Below, piece after piece: positions 1 to 9,900 of a stretch of DNA of 64,000 bases. Source of the stretch: Lasiosphaeria ovina (lineage: Eukaryota > Ascomycota > Sordariomycetes > Sordariales > Lasiosphaeriaceae); the NCBI GenBank assembly GCA_033439765.1, contig JAULSN010000002.1:3410001-3474000 (forward strand). Reading direction: 5' to 3'. Position 1 is the first letter of the stretch, and each line of letters opens with the position of its first letter. The notes below the pieces were generated by a model, which was not told where the DNA came from, made no database searches, and saw only the letters and a program-made list of their open reading frames with translations. The translations under genes were made by a program, and so were the position numbers.

Positions 1-1229
1 TCGAGGAAATGACGGCGCGCTGTGGGGTGGCACGGCGAGGATGCCATCGGCTGTATGTCAGCCTCGAACATTGCCCGCTGATGCATTTACTATGTAGTGA
101 GCCGCTTGTAAAAGTGGGCCAATCCCGCCAGGCGCGCTCAATTTGGTAACCTGATGTTGGACGGCAATCATTAAAGATGAAGGTGCTGCGACCGCCCGCT
201 GCGATGGCTCCTATTAAAGAGCCGTGAGAACACTGAACACGACAGCTCTCCGCCCCCTGTTGAATCAACGTATTCCGCCGAGTGCCGGAAAGTGCTGGTC
301 TTGTCGTTGTCAAGCTTCCACGAGGCGTGGTTTGATCTTCCCCACGACGGTGGAATGAAATTTGAATAAAAAAAGAGGTAGGGGGGATGAAGAAAAAGAA
401 GGGAAAAAAGGCACTTTGACTGGCGGTCGTGGCCATGGCCGGCCCCAAACATAGGACGTTCGGGGTGGTTCGTCATTGGGCCGGCCATCCATGGATTGGT
501 TCAGGATCGTCCCGTGGCTTGCCTTCTTTGAGTGGGTGTGTGGTGTCGGAATTGGGGACTGGAAAGTGGCAAGTGCAAACCGTGGTCGGGCTACGGGACG
601 AAGTTGGCTCCGTACTCAATGACAATAAACAAAATGCGGGGCTGCGGATAATTAACGCACATAACGCGATTTCGCACATGATTGGTGAAAATTGGGCCCC
701 GGTGCCGCACTAGCGGGGCCAACCCATTACCTCCGGGGTCTTTGACGGAGATGCGGGCACTTCGTAACGCACTTCAAATAGTTGCGTCGCACGACTTCCC
801 TAACGTGGCAAAGCTTGCCGCGCCGTGCGCCGTGTCCCCGCCCCGCATGCCAGGTTCGGAGGGTTTGAAGTCCGTTCAAATGGAACCGTGTGCCCGTATT
901 CCGCATGTACACACAAATCCAATCTTGAGAAGAAAATCACTCCCAGGTGCCGTTCTAATACTCAAAAGACGTGGGATTTCCTCACTAAAATATTACACAT
1001 GGGGACGCCATTTCTTTTTAGAACCAGTTCCCCTCTTCCCTCTTGCCGGAGCAACGGACACTCGGACTCGATTCATTTTTGTCCAAACAAGCTTTTCACA
1101 CGTTGGTTCCAGGAACTTGCATGCGCCGCACGCGCTGACAAGCAAGATGCGCGCACTGCACAGGACCAACCCGCAACCCATCCCCCTTGTCCCTCATCCG
1201 ACTGATATTAATTGCCTGCCGTCACGGAC
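1..1229. other. Left-edge intergenic region
   Basis: I see no gene I can support here. Several open frames overlap on both strands, but none shows a recognisable domain, codon bias or splice structure. The last few hundred bases should hold the promoter of the alpha/beta hydrolase that follows. The first ~150 bases could be the tail of a gene lying off the left edge, but nothing proves it. Confidence 0.5.
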
Positions 1230-2543
1230 ATGCTGCTTCGCACTCTTCAATGCGCCGGTGTCGCCGTCGGGGCCGCGCTAGGGCTCTACCTCGCCTTCGT
1301 GGCGCTCCTCGCGGTTCCTGCGTTACAGGACCAGGTGATATACCTGCACAGCGTCTCGCTGACATGGTTCCGCGACCTCAATGCGCCCGAGCAGTTCGGC
1401 TTCCTGCCCAACCAAGTCACCCCTTTTACCCTCGACACCGCCGACGGCGAGCGCCTGCACGCCTGGCACGTCCTGCCCCCGGGCCTATACCACGAGCATG
1501 AGGCTCAACTATGCGCCGAGCCCGCCGGCCTCGCCAACGGCAGCGAGATCGCCCGGCGCCTGGCCTTCCGCCTGCTCCGCGACGACCCAGACTCGCTGCT
1601 AGTGCTCTACCTGCACGGCGCCGGCGGCACGCTAGGCTCGGGGTGGCGCCCGGCTTCGTACCGCGCCATGTCGGCCGCATCGCCGCGGAACAACATCCAC
1701 ACGCTCGCCATCGACTACCGCGGCTTCGGCGCCAGCACCGGCCGCCCCTCCGAGGCCGGGCTGCTGGCCGACGCGCTGGCCCTAGCGCGCTTCGCTATGC
1801 ACGACGCCGGCATCCCGCCCGACCGCATCGTCGTCTTTGGCCACTCACTCGGCACGGCCGTCGCGACGGCGCTCGTCCACCGCCTCGCGCACGCCGCGCC
1901 CAGCTTGTCACAGACTAGAGAACGGGATGATGAGCCCCCCATCTTCCTCGCCGGCATGGTCCTCGTCGCGCCGTTCACCAGCGTCGAGCAGCTCACCGCC
2001 ACGTATCGGCTGGCGGGCGTGGTGCCGCTACTAGGGCCTGTGGCGTATTATTTCCCACGCGCCATGGTGTTTCTGCACTCGTGCATCCACGACAAGTGGC
2101 CAAGCACCGAGCGTTTGGCGCAATTTATACGCGCCGCCGAGACCCAACACCGCCAGCAGCAGCTTGTGTCTGCATCTAATGACCAACAGAAACAGCAACG
2201 AGAAACCAAAGCAAGCAGCCGCCCGCAGTACCACGTCACCATCATCCACGCGCAGGACGACTACGACATCCCGTGGACGCACGCGGCGAGCATGTTCCGG
2301 CACGCCGTGAACGCGACGACGAGCCGTGATGATGAGACGACGAGCCGTGATGATGAGCATGACGATACGGCGCGCGGCGAGTTCGACGAGTTCCGGTCTG
2401 GCGACGCGGTCGAGTGGCGTGCGCCGGCGGGGGTGCTGCGCGCGGTGGTCCCGCGCTTCGGCCTGCACGACCGCATCATGGCGTATCCCGTCGTCAGCCT
2501 AGCCGTGCTGCGGGCGTTTGAGAGCGCGGGCAATGGTGGTTGA
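1230..2543 (+). CDS. ABHD12/Bem46-like alpha/beta hydrolase
   Basis: Single-exon protein of 437 residues, probably a membrane-anchored serine hydrolase (lipase or thioesterase type). The first ATG is at 1230; the frame opens slightly earlier at a TTG, which is not a likely fungal start. Residues ~8-32 form a hydrophobic N-terminal anchor. The hydrolase core shows an oxyanion-side LYLHGAGGT motif, the AIDYRGFG motif typical of ABHD12/Bem46 proteins, and the nucleophile elbow GHSLG with Ser206. A late acid in HAQDDYDIPW and a C-terminal GLHDR histidine complete a plausible triad. Between elbow and acid lie a Q/K-rich insert and a short DE-rich duplication (TTSRDDE twice). ABHD12 relatives cleave lysophospholipids or monoacylglycerols; the substrate here is inferred only. 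Confidence 0.85.
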   Translation: MLLRTLQCAGVAVGAALGLYLAFVALLAVPALQDQVIYLHSVSLTWFRDLNAPEQFGFLPNQVTPFTLDTADGERLHAWHVLPPGLYHEHEAQLCAEPAGLANGSEIARRLAFRLLRDDPDSLLVLYLHGAGGTLGSGWRPASYRAMSAASPRNNIHTLAIDYRGFGASTGRPSEAGLLADALALARFAMHDAGIPPDRIVVFGHSLGTAVATALVHRLAHAAPSLSQTRERDDEPPIFLAGMVLVAPFTSVEQLTATYRLAGVVPLLGPVAYYFPRAMVFLHSCIHDKWPSTERLAQFIRAAETQHRQQQLVSASNDQQKQQRETKASSRPQYHVTIIHAQDDYDIPWTHAASMFRHAVNATTSRDDETTSRDDEHDDTARGEFDEFRSGDAVEWRAPAGVLRAVVPRFGLHDRIMAYPVVSLAVLRAFESAGNGG

Positions 2544-2920
2544 GATTACGTATTTAGGGTCGGATGACGATTTCATGAGACGGCTTGGCAGCGAAACACA
2601 CATAACAGGGCTGACCCGAACCGGCAAGGTGATGACGTGAGCTTCCCTTGCCTTACCTAACTAGGTGTGACGTGAATGCCCCGAGAAAGCACATGCCAAA
2701 TGTAATGTGCATGCATGTTGTATTAGAGTTATTACGGGTGCCCGCACAGTCGAGAAGTATTACCAGATCTGGATATGACTCTGGACTCGGGCAGCCCTTG
2801 AACCTTGTACTACGTATTTTGGAACAAATGCTACTGAATATATACTCTTGAATTAGTTAACATCAGCTCACCTTACCCGAGCATGTACTACTTTCGAACC
2901 ACACTACTTGAAAAATTACT
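2544..2920. other. Convergent intergenic spacer
   Basis: This 377-base stretch separates the convergent hydrolase and membrane-protein genes. It should hold both 3' ends. I see no coding frame of note. Confidence 0.5.
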
Positions 2921-5224
2921 TCAAGGCGCCGCCCTATTCCGGTGTCCGACCATGAAATGCATCGCGGCACGGATCCCCGCAGCCGGGAACCCCTTGCCCG
3001 CCTTGGCCCTGAGGGCGGCGGCAGAAGCCGCTCCCTGCGCGGGCACTTCGTGCCAGGTCTCGCCTTCCCTGAAATCGTGCCGGCGGGGCCCTTGCCGGTC
3101 GTGGCGCTGGGTGGCCGTCTTGTCATCGAGCACCGACACGTTGTCGTCATCGTCGCGGAACACGCGGGGGCGGGCGCCCGGGCGCCGTGCGGGTTTTCTG
3201 CCTCGCGGCGGGACGAGTCTGTCGCCGCCGTGGGCCGCTCCTGGCGGGAGCGGCGGTGTCGCGTTGACGACACGCGCGCTGTGGCCATCGAACGGCGGGG
3301 GGTTGGGCCCGTTCGGGTCGAACCCTCCCGCCGTTCCCGGATACATTCCCGCCGTTCCCGGATACATTCTCGCCGTTCCAGGATACATTCCCGCTGGGGG
3401 GTGGCGGGCGGGGGGGTAACTACCTCCCCCTAGTCCTGGCCGGCCCCCTCCGAGCCCCCCGGCGGGGTAATACTCCCTAGGGAGACCCGCTATCCCTGGC
3501 AGGCCCGCTCCGAGCCCCCCAGCGGGATACTCCCTGGGGAGAGCTGGTATCCCTGGCGGGCCTGCTCCGAAACTCCCGGCGGGGTATTCCCTAGGGAGGG
3601 CCGGAATGGCTGTAGAAGGTCCAGTCTGTGGGTATGGGGACATGGTGAAACGGGGATACTGTGTTGTTTGTTCCTGGAATCCGCCGGAGGCTGGTGGAAG
3701 TGGTGGGCCTGCCGCGTCATTGTCGGGCGGCTCGGCGTCGACGATGGTGATTCCCGGGATGCTCGCGCCGTTGTGGTTAGGTAGCTGCGCAGTTGCTGCT
3801 GCCGGCGATCCGACATGGGCCCCGGCTTCATGTTGACTTGGTCGCCTGCTAGGCATCAGCCCGGGCCGGTGTTGTCGTCGAGGGGATCGGGGGCTGTCGG
3901 TTAGCCCGCGAGACGATCGCCCGCTGCCGACAGACTCGCTTCGGGATTGTGCGTTCTCTGTTGGTGTGTGTTGTCGAGGTGTTCCCCGGGGAGACCGAGA
4001 TGCGCTGGGCGTGTCTTGCGACAAATCTTGGCTGCCAATCGACTCGCTTCGGGTTTTTTGATGGGACGTAGTCTTGTGCTGTTGAGGCGTTGCTCGGGGA
4101 GCACCCGAGTGGTCGGATGCTGGTTCGCTGCCCGGTTTGGTTGCCGGCTTGGCTGTTGGCTTGGTTGCCGGAGATCCGATCGTCTGAGGCTGGGACTTCA
4201 TGTCTTTACTGTCTGCCCCTGACGGTTTGGTCTCTGGCCCTTTCTCTCCTGGTAATTCTGCATCTTGTGTTTCACCGCTTGACGCTGGCTCCTTTGTAGG
4301 TTCCCCATCTATTGGTTTTGTTATTGATAGGCCTCGAAAAGCTAGTTCTTCAGACACTTCTCGGCCGGACTTGTCTGCCTTTGGCTCATCCTTGGAAGGA
4401 TTTCCTGATGACCCTTCTGGCTGTCCATCCTTTGGCTCTGACGGTTGATTCTGACCTGAATCTTTGTTATCTGACGTCTGTGTCTTCTCTACCTTCCCCT
4501 GTGGTTTTGGCTGTTCACCATCCCGTTGCTGGGTTGGTGGTGGTTGGAATTCGCCTCCCGACTTGCCGCCTTTATCCGGCTTGCGTGCGGATTCTCGAAT
4601 TTCTGGGTGAGGTGCTGGTTGTCTCTCTGGTCGTTGTTCTGGTCGCCGTGATGGTGATGTGCTCAGGCTATTCGGCGGGCTCCTCGACGGGCTCCTCGAC
4701 CGCTCGGCATTGGATTGATTTGGTGGGGGCGACGGCGGGGCCGGAAACGGGGCTCGCATGCCTGTTTGGTGGGGGAAGACTGGGCGCGGCGGCGGGCGGA
4801 TGATTGGATCCTCTCCTCGAAGTGGAACATTGTCCCAGTAGTTGTTTGCAATAGACGGCGGCCGGCGATAGGGGCTGTCGCCCGACCCGTCAGAGTCTCG
4901 TTTGCGGCGAGAGTGTCGGTGCCGCGGGCGCTGGCTCCAGCCATTCCGTCGGACCGACCGGAAGCAGCAGCACAGCAGTATGCAGATGAAGCCGCCAACC
5001 CCAACGAGAACTCCGACAATGATCTCGACCTGTGCACGCGTGATGCCGACTCCGTCCGAGCTGGGGGCTGGGGTTGCGGGGAAGCCCGCAGCCAAGGTAG
5101 CGGTAGCAACCTGGGTTGTTGAGGAGCGTATGATTGTCTGGATGACTGTATGCTCTGGCGACGGAGAAGGCTCTTGGCGGGCATGGACCGTCGCGTCTAC
5201 CGGTGAGCCGCCGAGCACGACCAT
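2921..5224 (-). CDS. Single-pass membrane protein with long proline/serine-rich cytoplasmic tail
   Basis: About 767 residues from the first ATG at 5224; the open frame reaches ~5340 without another ATG, so an upstream exon supplying a signal peptide is possible. The order is a Ser/Thr/Pro-rich N-terminal region, one transmembrane helix (residues ~67-88, IIVGVLVGVGGFICILLCCC), a basic stop-transfer segment, and then a very long low-complexity tail. The tail is rich in P, S, K, E and Q (many PKPQ, SPSR and ATKP runs). Near the C-terminus it has short tandem repeats: three PREYPAG-type units and three MYPGTA units. The topology resembles fungal Wsc/Mid2-like sensors (extracellular Ser/Thr region, one helix, disordered cytoplasmic tail), but no WSC domain is visible. 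Function is not recognised. Confidence 0.6.
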   Translation of the reverse strand: MVVLGGSPVDATVHARQEPSPSPEHTVIQTIIRSSTTQVATATLAAGFPATPAPSSDGVGITRAQVEIIVGVLVGVGGFICILLCCCFRSVRRNGWSQRPRHRHSRRKRDSDGSGDSPYRRPPSIANNYWDNVPLRGEDPIIRPPPRPVFPHQTGMRAPFPAPPSPPPNQSNAERSRSPSRSPPNSLSTSPSRRPEQRPERQPAPHPEIRESARKPDKGGKSGGEFQPPPTQQRDGEQPKPQGKVEKTQTSDNKDSGQNQPSEPKDGQPEGSSGNPSKDEPKADKSGREVSEELAFRGLSITKPIDGEPTKEPASSGETQDAELPGEKGPETKPSGADSKDMKSQPQTIGSPATKPTAKPATKPGSEPASDHSGAPRATPQQHKTTSHQKTRSESIGSQDLSQDTPSASRSPRGTPRQHTPTENAQSRSESVGSGRSSRGLTDSPRSPRRQHRPGLMPSRRPSQHEAGAHVGSPAAATAQLPNHNGASIPGITIVDAEPPDNDAAGPPLPPASGGFQEQTTQYPRFTMSPYPQTGPSTAIPALPREYPAGSFGAGPPGIPALPREYPAGGLGAGLPGIAGLPREYYPAGGLGGGRPGLGGGSYPPARHPPAGMYPGTARMYPGTAGMYPGTAGGFDPNGPNPPPFDGHSARVVNATPPLPPGAAHGGDRLVPPRGRKPARRPGARPRVFRDDDDNVSVLDDKTATQRHDRQGPRRHDFREGETWHEVPAQGAASAAALRAKAGKGFPAAGIRAAMHFMVGHRNRAAP
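3331..3393. repeat. 21-bp minisatellite, three copies, in coding sequence
   Basis: Three head-to-tail 21-bp units (3331-3351, 3352-3372, 3373-3393) differ at only one or two positions. On the minus strand they encode MYPGTA(G/R) repeats of the low-complexity membrane protein. The length is a multiple of three, so copy-number change keeps frame. Confidence 0.9.
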
Positions 5225-5806
5225 GGGCCGCTCATCGGCTTGCGGCTCGGCAAGCCCAAGGAACACTGGCGACGTCGCAGAAAAACAATGGTCGAGGGAA
5301 GGCTCAGTCGGGTCGGGGAGGGATCGCGGCGCTTTTCATCATGGGGAATACTCGACCCCTGGTCCAGCTGTCTTCCGTCTTCCGTCTTTCGCCTCAAAGT
5401 ATTGAGCCAGTGCGAATTACATCGGCTGCTACAGTGACTAACGCCCAATCAGTGCGGAGACCTGCAGTTGCCTTTCGATAGTCTCTGCTGCAATTGTTCT
5501 GCAGGGTGTCGCATAGGGCCGGATAAGCGGTCTTGGGAGCATTGCCGCTGGCGCCGGCGCAACTCGTCCCCTCTTTCGTCTGACTGCATCATGCAGCTAC
5601 TATCACGTACCCACACCACCCTCGGCCGTGCCCGCACTCGAGTCTTTGCGTCTCGCAAGGCTGTGGGAGTCGGTGTCGGTAGGGAATTTGAATGGCCGCA
5701 TGTCCGTGTCTTCTTGCATTGTTCGCTTGGGATGTTCTAACAAGCAGTACTGCACACCCCCAGGGCTACTGTGAAAAACGTAACCAGGAAAGCTTCGGCA
5801 ACCACA
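5225..5806. other. Divergent intergenic region upstream of the gasdermin-like gene
   Basis: About 580 bases between the starts of the membrane protein (-) and the gasdermin-like gene (+). It should contain both promoters. An in-frame GTG at 5771 extends the gasdermin frame, but the ATG at 5807, in a good CCACAATGTCC context, is the better start. I recognise no specific regulatory site. Confidence 0.5.
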
Positions 5807-6727
5807 ATGTCCGGGTTCAGCAAGACCTACTTCGCCATCCCCACCACCATCTACCAGCCGGACGACTTGATCCAGCTGGGTCAGGTGATAAAGGACCCGA
5901 CCCTCCCGTTTGAGCGCTTGGCGCCTCCGCCCAAACTCGAAGGTGCACTCAAGCCCAGGATATCCTCGCTCAAGGAGTGTGTCGTCACGAGTCAGAAGAC
6001 CAGGGCTATGTCGGTTGGCCTTGTCGCCCATGCCCTAGAATTCATCAACAGCGAGCTATCTGCAGAGAAGTCGTCCGCGGAGACGCTCACATGGGAAGCT
6101 GCTGAAATCGAGACGCACTTCTTCGAGCCGACTGCCGACGATAGCTTCATTGCACAGCTCTGCGCGAACAAGGCGGTGCGGCAAGGCCTCAAGAGGTTCG
6201 GCTTCGGGCAGTCAGCCTACGTCATTACGGGCCTCAAGATTGCCCTCAACCCGGGGCCTGTCAGCTGCCGCGTCGACCACGGAGCCGGCGTGTCGGCGCA
6301 GTTGGCAGCTGTTGTTGACCCCACAGGCGCCATTCAAGCTGGGGTGCAGGCAAGTTCCACTCGAACAGCCGGCGTGTCGGTCGAGGGCAAAGCCACCCAC
6401 AGCTACGTGTTCGCGTACCAGCTTCGCAAAGTCAGCGTCAATCCGGTGACTGGTAAAGCTGCCATTGGCGCACAAAGGAAGGGAGGGGACTTGTACGGGA
6501 TTGAAGACGACGCCGGCTCCGACAGTGACCTCGATTGGGACGAAGACCTTGACAGCTCAGGTGACGATGAAGACGAGGAAGCAGCGGGTGCGGCATCTCT
6601 GGAGCTCGCCAAGGGCATCTCGCTCGATGGTGAAGACTATGGGGCTAAATTGCCCGGGGCAGTGTTTGCGAGGGACAAGGTTGACATTGGTGACGAGGAC
6701 AAATATTATCTTGTCAGGCCAAAGTAA
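5807..6727 (+). CDS. Fungal gasdermin-like pore-forming protein (RCD-1/HET-Q1 type)
   Basis: Single exon, 306 residues from ATG 5807. Fungal gasdermin-like proteins oligomerise in membranes and cause regulated cell death, often in allorecognition. The fold signature I rely on is an N-terminal segment (residues ~1-45) with the DLIQLGQVIKD strand and a basic/proline strand PFERLAPPPKL, as at the start of gasdermin N-domains. A TGLKIALNPGP strand at ~141-151 follows. An alternating beta-rich hairpin-like stretch (~152-197) runs into the closing THSYVFAYQLRKVSV strand (198-211), comparable to the end of the gasdermin pore-forming domain. Residues ~226-306 form a tail with a dense D/E block (232-259). 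The gene is tail to tail, 173 bases from a subtilisin-like protease, exactly the known gasdermin context. Identification rests on motif resemblance plus context, not alignment. Confidence 0.8.
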   Translation: MSGFSKTYFAIPTTIYQPDDLIQLGQVIKDPTLPFERLAPPPKLEGALKPRISSLKECVVTSQKTRAMSVGLVAHALEFINSELSAEKSSAETLTWEAAEIETHFFEPTADDSFIAQLCANKAVRQGLKRFGFGQSAYVITGLKIALNPGPVSCRVDHGAGVSAQLAAVVDPTGAIQAGVQASSTRTAGVSVEGKATHSYVFAYQLRKVSVNPVTGKAAIGAQRKGGDLYGIEDDAGSDSDLDWDEDLDSSGDDEDEEAAGAASLELAKGISLDGEDYGAKLPGAVFARDKVDIGDEDKYYLVRPK

Positions 6728-6900
6728 TGGATGTCCGGGGTTCTGGCTCGAAAAGATAGCCCTTGCTTGACTGACTTGGACGGTTGGACCTTGACGTGCT
6801 AGAATTGGTGTTTTATCTAGTCTACCTCCCATTCTGTATTTACTTGTGAAGGTCTGCGACGCTCACAGCAACGGTTGAACAACCCCTTTTGCCGCCGTGA

Positions 6901-9900
6901 CTATAATCTGTAGTCCCCGTTGATGGCCTCGGTTAGACGGACCGTGAAGAAAAGATCGTAGGTGAGTTGGTAGTTGTTGATCTCCTCTTTCAAGCCGCCT
7001 GCCTTGTTGTTCCTGTTGTCAGGTCTGAAGTAGAAGATGCTCCCCGTATCAGAACGCGGCGGATGCAGATAGAGGATGGGATTGTTGCCGCTTGACTTGA
7101 TGCTCATGCTTGTCAGAATATGCCGGACCGAGCTGATGGTTTTGAGCTTGTCGGCCGTGCTTATGAGCCTGAGGTCGATTTGGTCCCTGTGCGTGTTGTA
7201 GAACTGATAGATGATGGCCACCATGGCGGCCGCGATCGGGGTCGCAAACGAGGTCCCGCTCATGACAGTCGACGTGTTGCATTTGGAAGAACAAGAGTGC
7301 TCGGCTTGGGCTTGGGCTTGAAGACTCTTGGTCTTTCGAGCCGGCTTACACTTGAGCTGTACCTTGTCCCCAGCGTTCTTGGCAAGATGTCCTGGCCAAA
7401 TGGACTCGATGTCGCGGCCCAGGGTGTGGAAGCTATTGATGTTATCTCGTGGTGTTCCCGTCGTCGCGTCTGGCATTGCAAAAGCGGTACAGTTGTAGAT
7501 CTTGAAGACGCCGTCTTGCATGGCCGGAAACGGCAGTACTCTGCTGTTTCCCGAGTTCCCGGTTGCAGCAAGGACGATGACATCGTTGTAAATAGCGTCC
7601 TTGAGCTTCCCCGTAACAAACGCATCCTTTTCGCACCCAAAGGAGATTGAGATTATTTCAGACTTCCACTCCTTGACGGCGTATTCGATTGCCTGTTTGT
7701 GAAGCAGTGAAGCAGCGCTCGCGTCAACAAGTGAGCCACAACAAACCACGATTTATAGCGATCTATTCACGTACCTTGCCGACTCTGTATGAGAGATGCT
7801 GTGGGTCGTCGTTCTGGATTGAACTGCGCGTTTTCCCAATCCTTGCAACCGACAGCTCAAGCCCTGGGACCAAGTTGAGGAGCAGCCCCGCGATGAAGGT
7901 GCCGTGGCCATCCTCGTCCACGGGAACATCCAGGCTGGGGTCCGTCGGCTCGCCCTCTTTATCATCACCAAACTTCCTATCCGAAAAGTCACGGAAGCGA
8001 GAAGGTTTGTCGGCGGGTTGTCCCCCCTTGGCGCTCCACTTCCACAATTTGCTAATTTTCGGGTGGTCGGTGCTGATCCCTGTATCTATGACAGCTACAC
8101 GAGCTCTGAGGGGGTAAGACGCGCTCGTGTTTGCCAGCGTCTTACCCGAAAATTCTTTCATCGTTTCCATCCACTGGGAGCTGAGGCTTCGCGGATCACC
8201 AAATGTCAGCCAGACGCTAGGAGGTGAAGCTAGGAGGTGAAGCCAGGTGTTCGGCTGCTTACTCGCTGGGCTTGGCATGATTCGCGTCGAATAGCGCCCC
8301 GGACACTCTATTGCTCGTATAGGTCCCAACCTCGTTTTCATCGTCTTCCCCGTCGCTGAAGTCTTCAGTAAATCCGGTTTCGCCTGTCCCGTTAGATAAA
8401 CCTAAACCTGTGGTACAATAGATGGTGTGTTTGACTTACTTCGAGCAAGGGAGTCAGGCAGCTCGGGCTGGGTGCTGTCCTCGTTCTGGACTTTTTGCTC
8501 GCGTTCAATCAGATCTTTGACCTCGGTAGCTTCGCTCCGCTGGCCTTCGTTGGATGACATGACTTTGTTCTTTTGCTGGCTATCCTTTGCGGCCCGGGCT
8601 TCTTCCCACAACCGAGCTTCTTCCGATAGCCGAGCTTCTTCTGACAGCCGAGCTTCTTGAGCGAGCGGCTCTTTTTCTTTACGTCGAGTTTCTCTTTCCC
8701 ATTGCTGCGCTTCGTCTTGGGAACGCCGCCTCTCCTCGGCCAGCCTTGATTCCTCGGCCATCCTAGCTTCTTTCGCCAACTGAATTTCTTCGGCAAGTCG
8801 AACCTCTTGAGCCAGCCTTTCTTTTTCTTCACGCTCAGTAATCTCGAGCCTCCGACCTTCTTCGGCCAGGCGGGCTTCGGAAGCGAGCCGATCTTCTTGA
8901 GCCAGCCGCTCTTTTTCTTGACCCTCAGCGTGTAGCTTGAGTTGAAATTCGTTCTCAAGCACCCGAGCTTCTTCGGCGAGACGGACTTCCCTGGCGAGTC
9001 GCACTTCTTTGGCCAAAGGGGATTTTTCAGCTAACCCCTCTTTTTCTTTACGCTTCGCATCTTCCCTGAGCTGGGCTTCATTCTCAAGCCTCGGAGCGTC
9101 TCCGACGAGGTCAGCTTCTTCGGCCAGGCGCGCGGCTTCAGCGAGCCGCTCTTCTTCCATCCGCCGAGAGTCATCCATTTCCTGTGTTTGATCCCTGGGC
9201 TGGGCTTCTACCAACCGCGTTTCATCCTTGACCTCTTTGGAGCTCTCGGCGTGGGGCGGCCTATCTTCTTCGGCAAGCAACTCTTCTTTGGGTTGAGAAA
9301 GAGATTCATCCACGAGCCGAGCTGGGTCATTGTATTGGGGTTTCCCAACCAGCTGAATCTTATCCTCGCCCTTGAAATCTTCTGGGAAGCGGACTTTTTC
9401 TGCCAGTTGTGTTTCATCCCTGACCTTGGTGCCTGCCAGCCCGTCTTCCCCAGAAAGCCGATCTCCTGATCCTGGCAGGTTCCTTTCCCCTTGTTCTCTG
9501 GGTCTATTGTCGTCAGATTGAACCTTCTCAGGCATCTCATATTCTTTGGGTTGAACCAGACAGCTGTCGTCTGCGCTTTGGATTTCTCTGATTGGCTGCT
9601 CAGCGTCCACTGGCTGGGCTTGCGCAGTGACCATAGCGTCCAACTGAGGAAGATTCTCCTCTGCGTGCATTGTTTCTGCTCTGTCTGGGATTTCATCATT
9701 GATATCAATAACTTCTGTCTCAGTCTGCCTCTGCGCAATTGCCTTGCACCTTTGATAGAGCCTCTTCCACCGAGACAGGACACGAATGACGGTCAAGGCG
9801 GTCAACCACATCTGCTTCGCTTTTTGTTGACGCATGTAGACGTACATCTCGAGCCGCAAACTCTCGTCCCAGTACTCGAGATCCGCCAAGGTGTGTTGGA

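Noticed and set aside
682..1281. 199-codon frame upstream of the hydrolase
   Set aside because: No domain, and it overlaps the start of the hydrolase in another frame.
5771..5806. 12-residue N-terminal extension of the gasdermin-like protein
   Set aside because: It starts at GTG; the ATG at 5807 has better context and puts the conserved FSKTYF start at the N-terminus.
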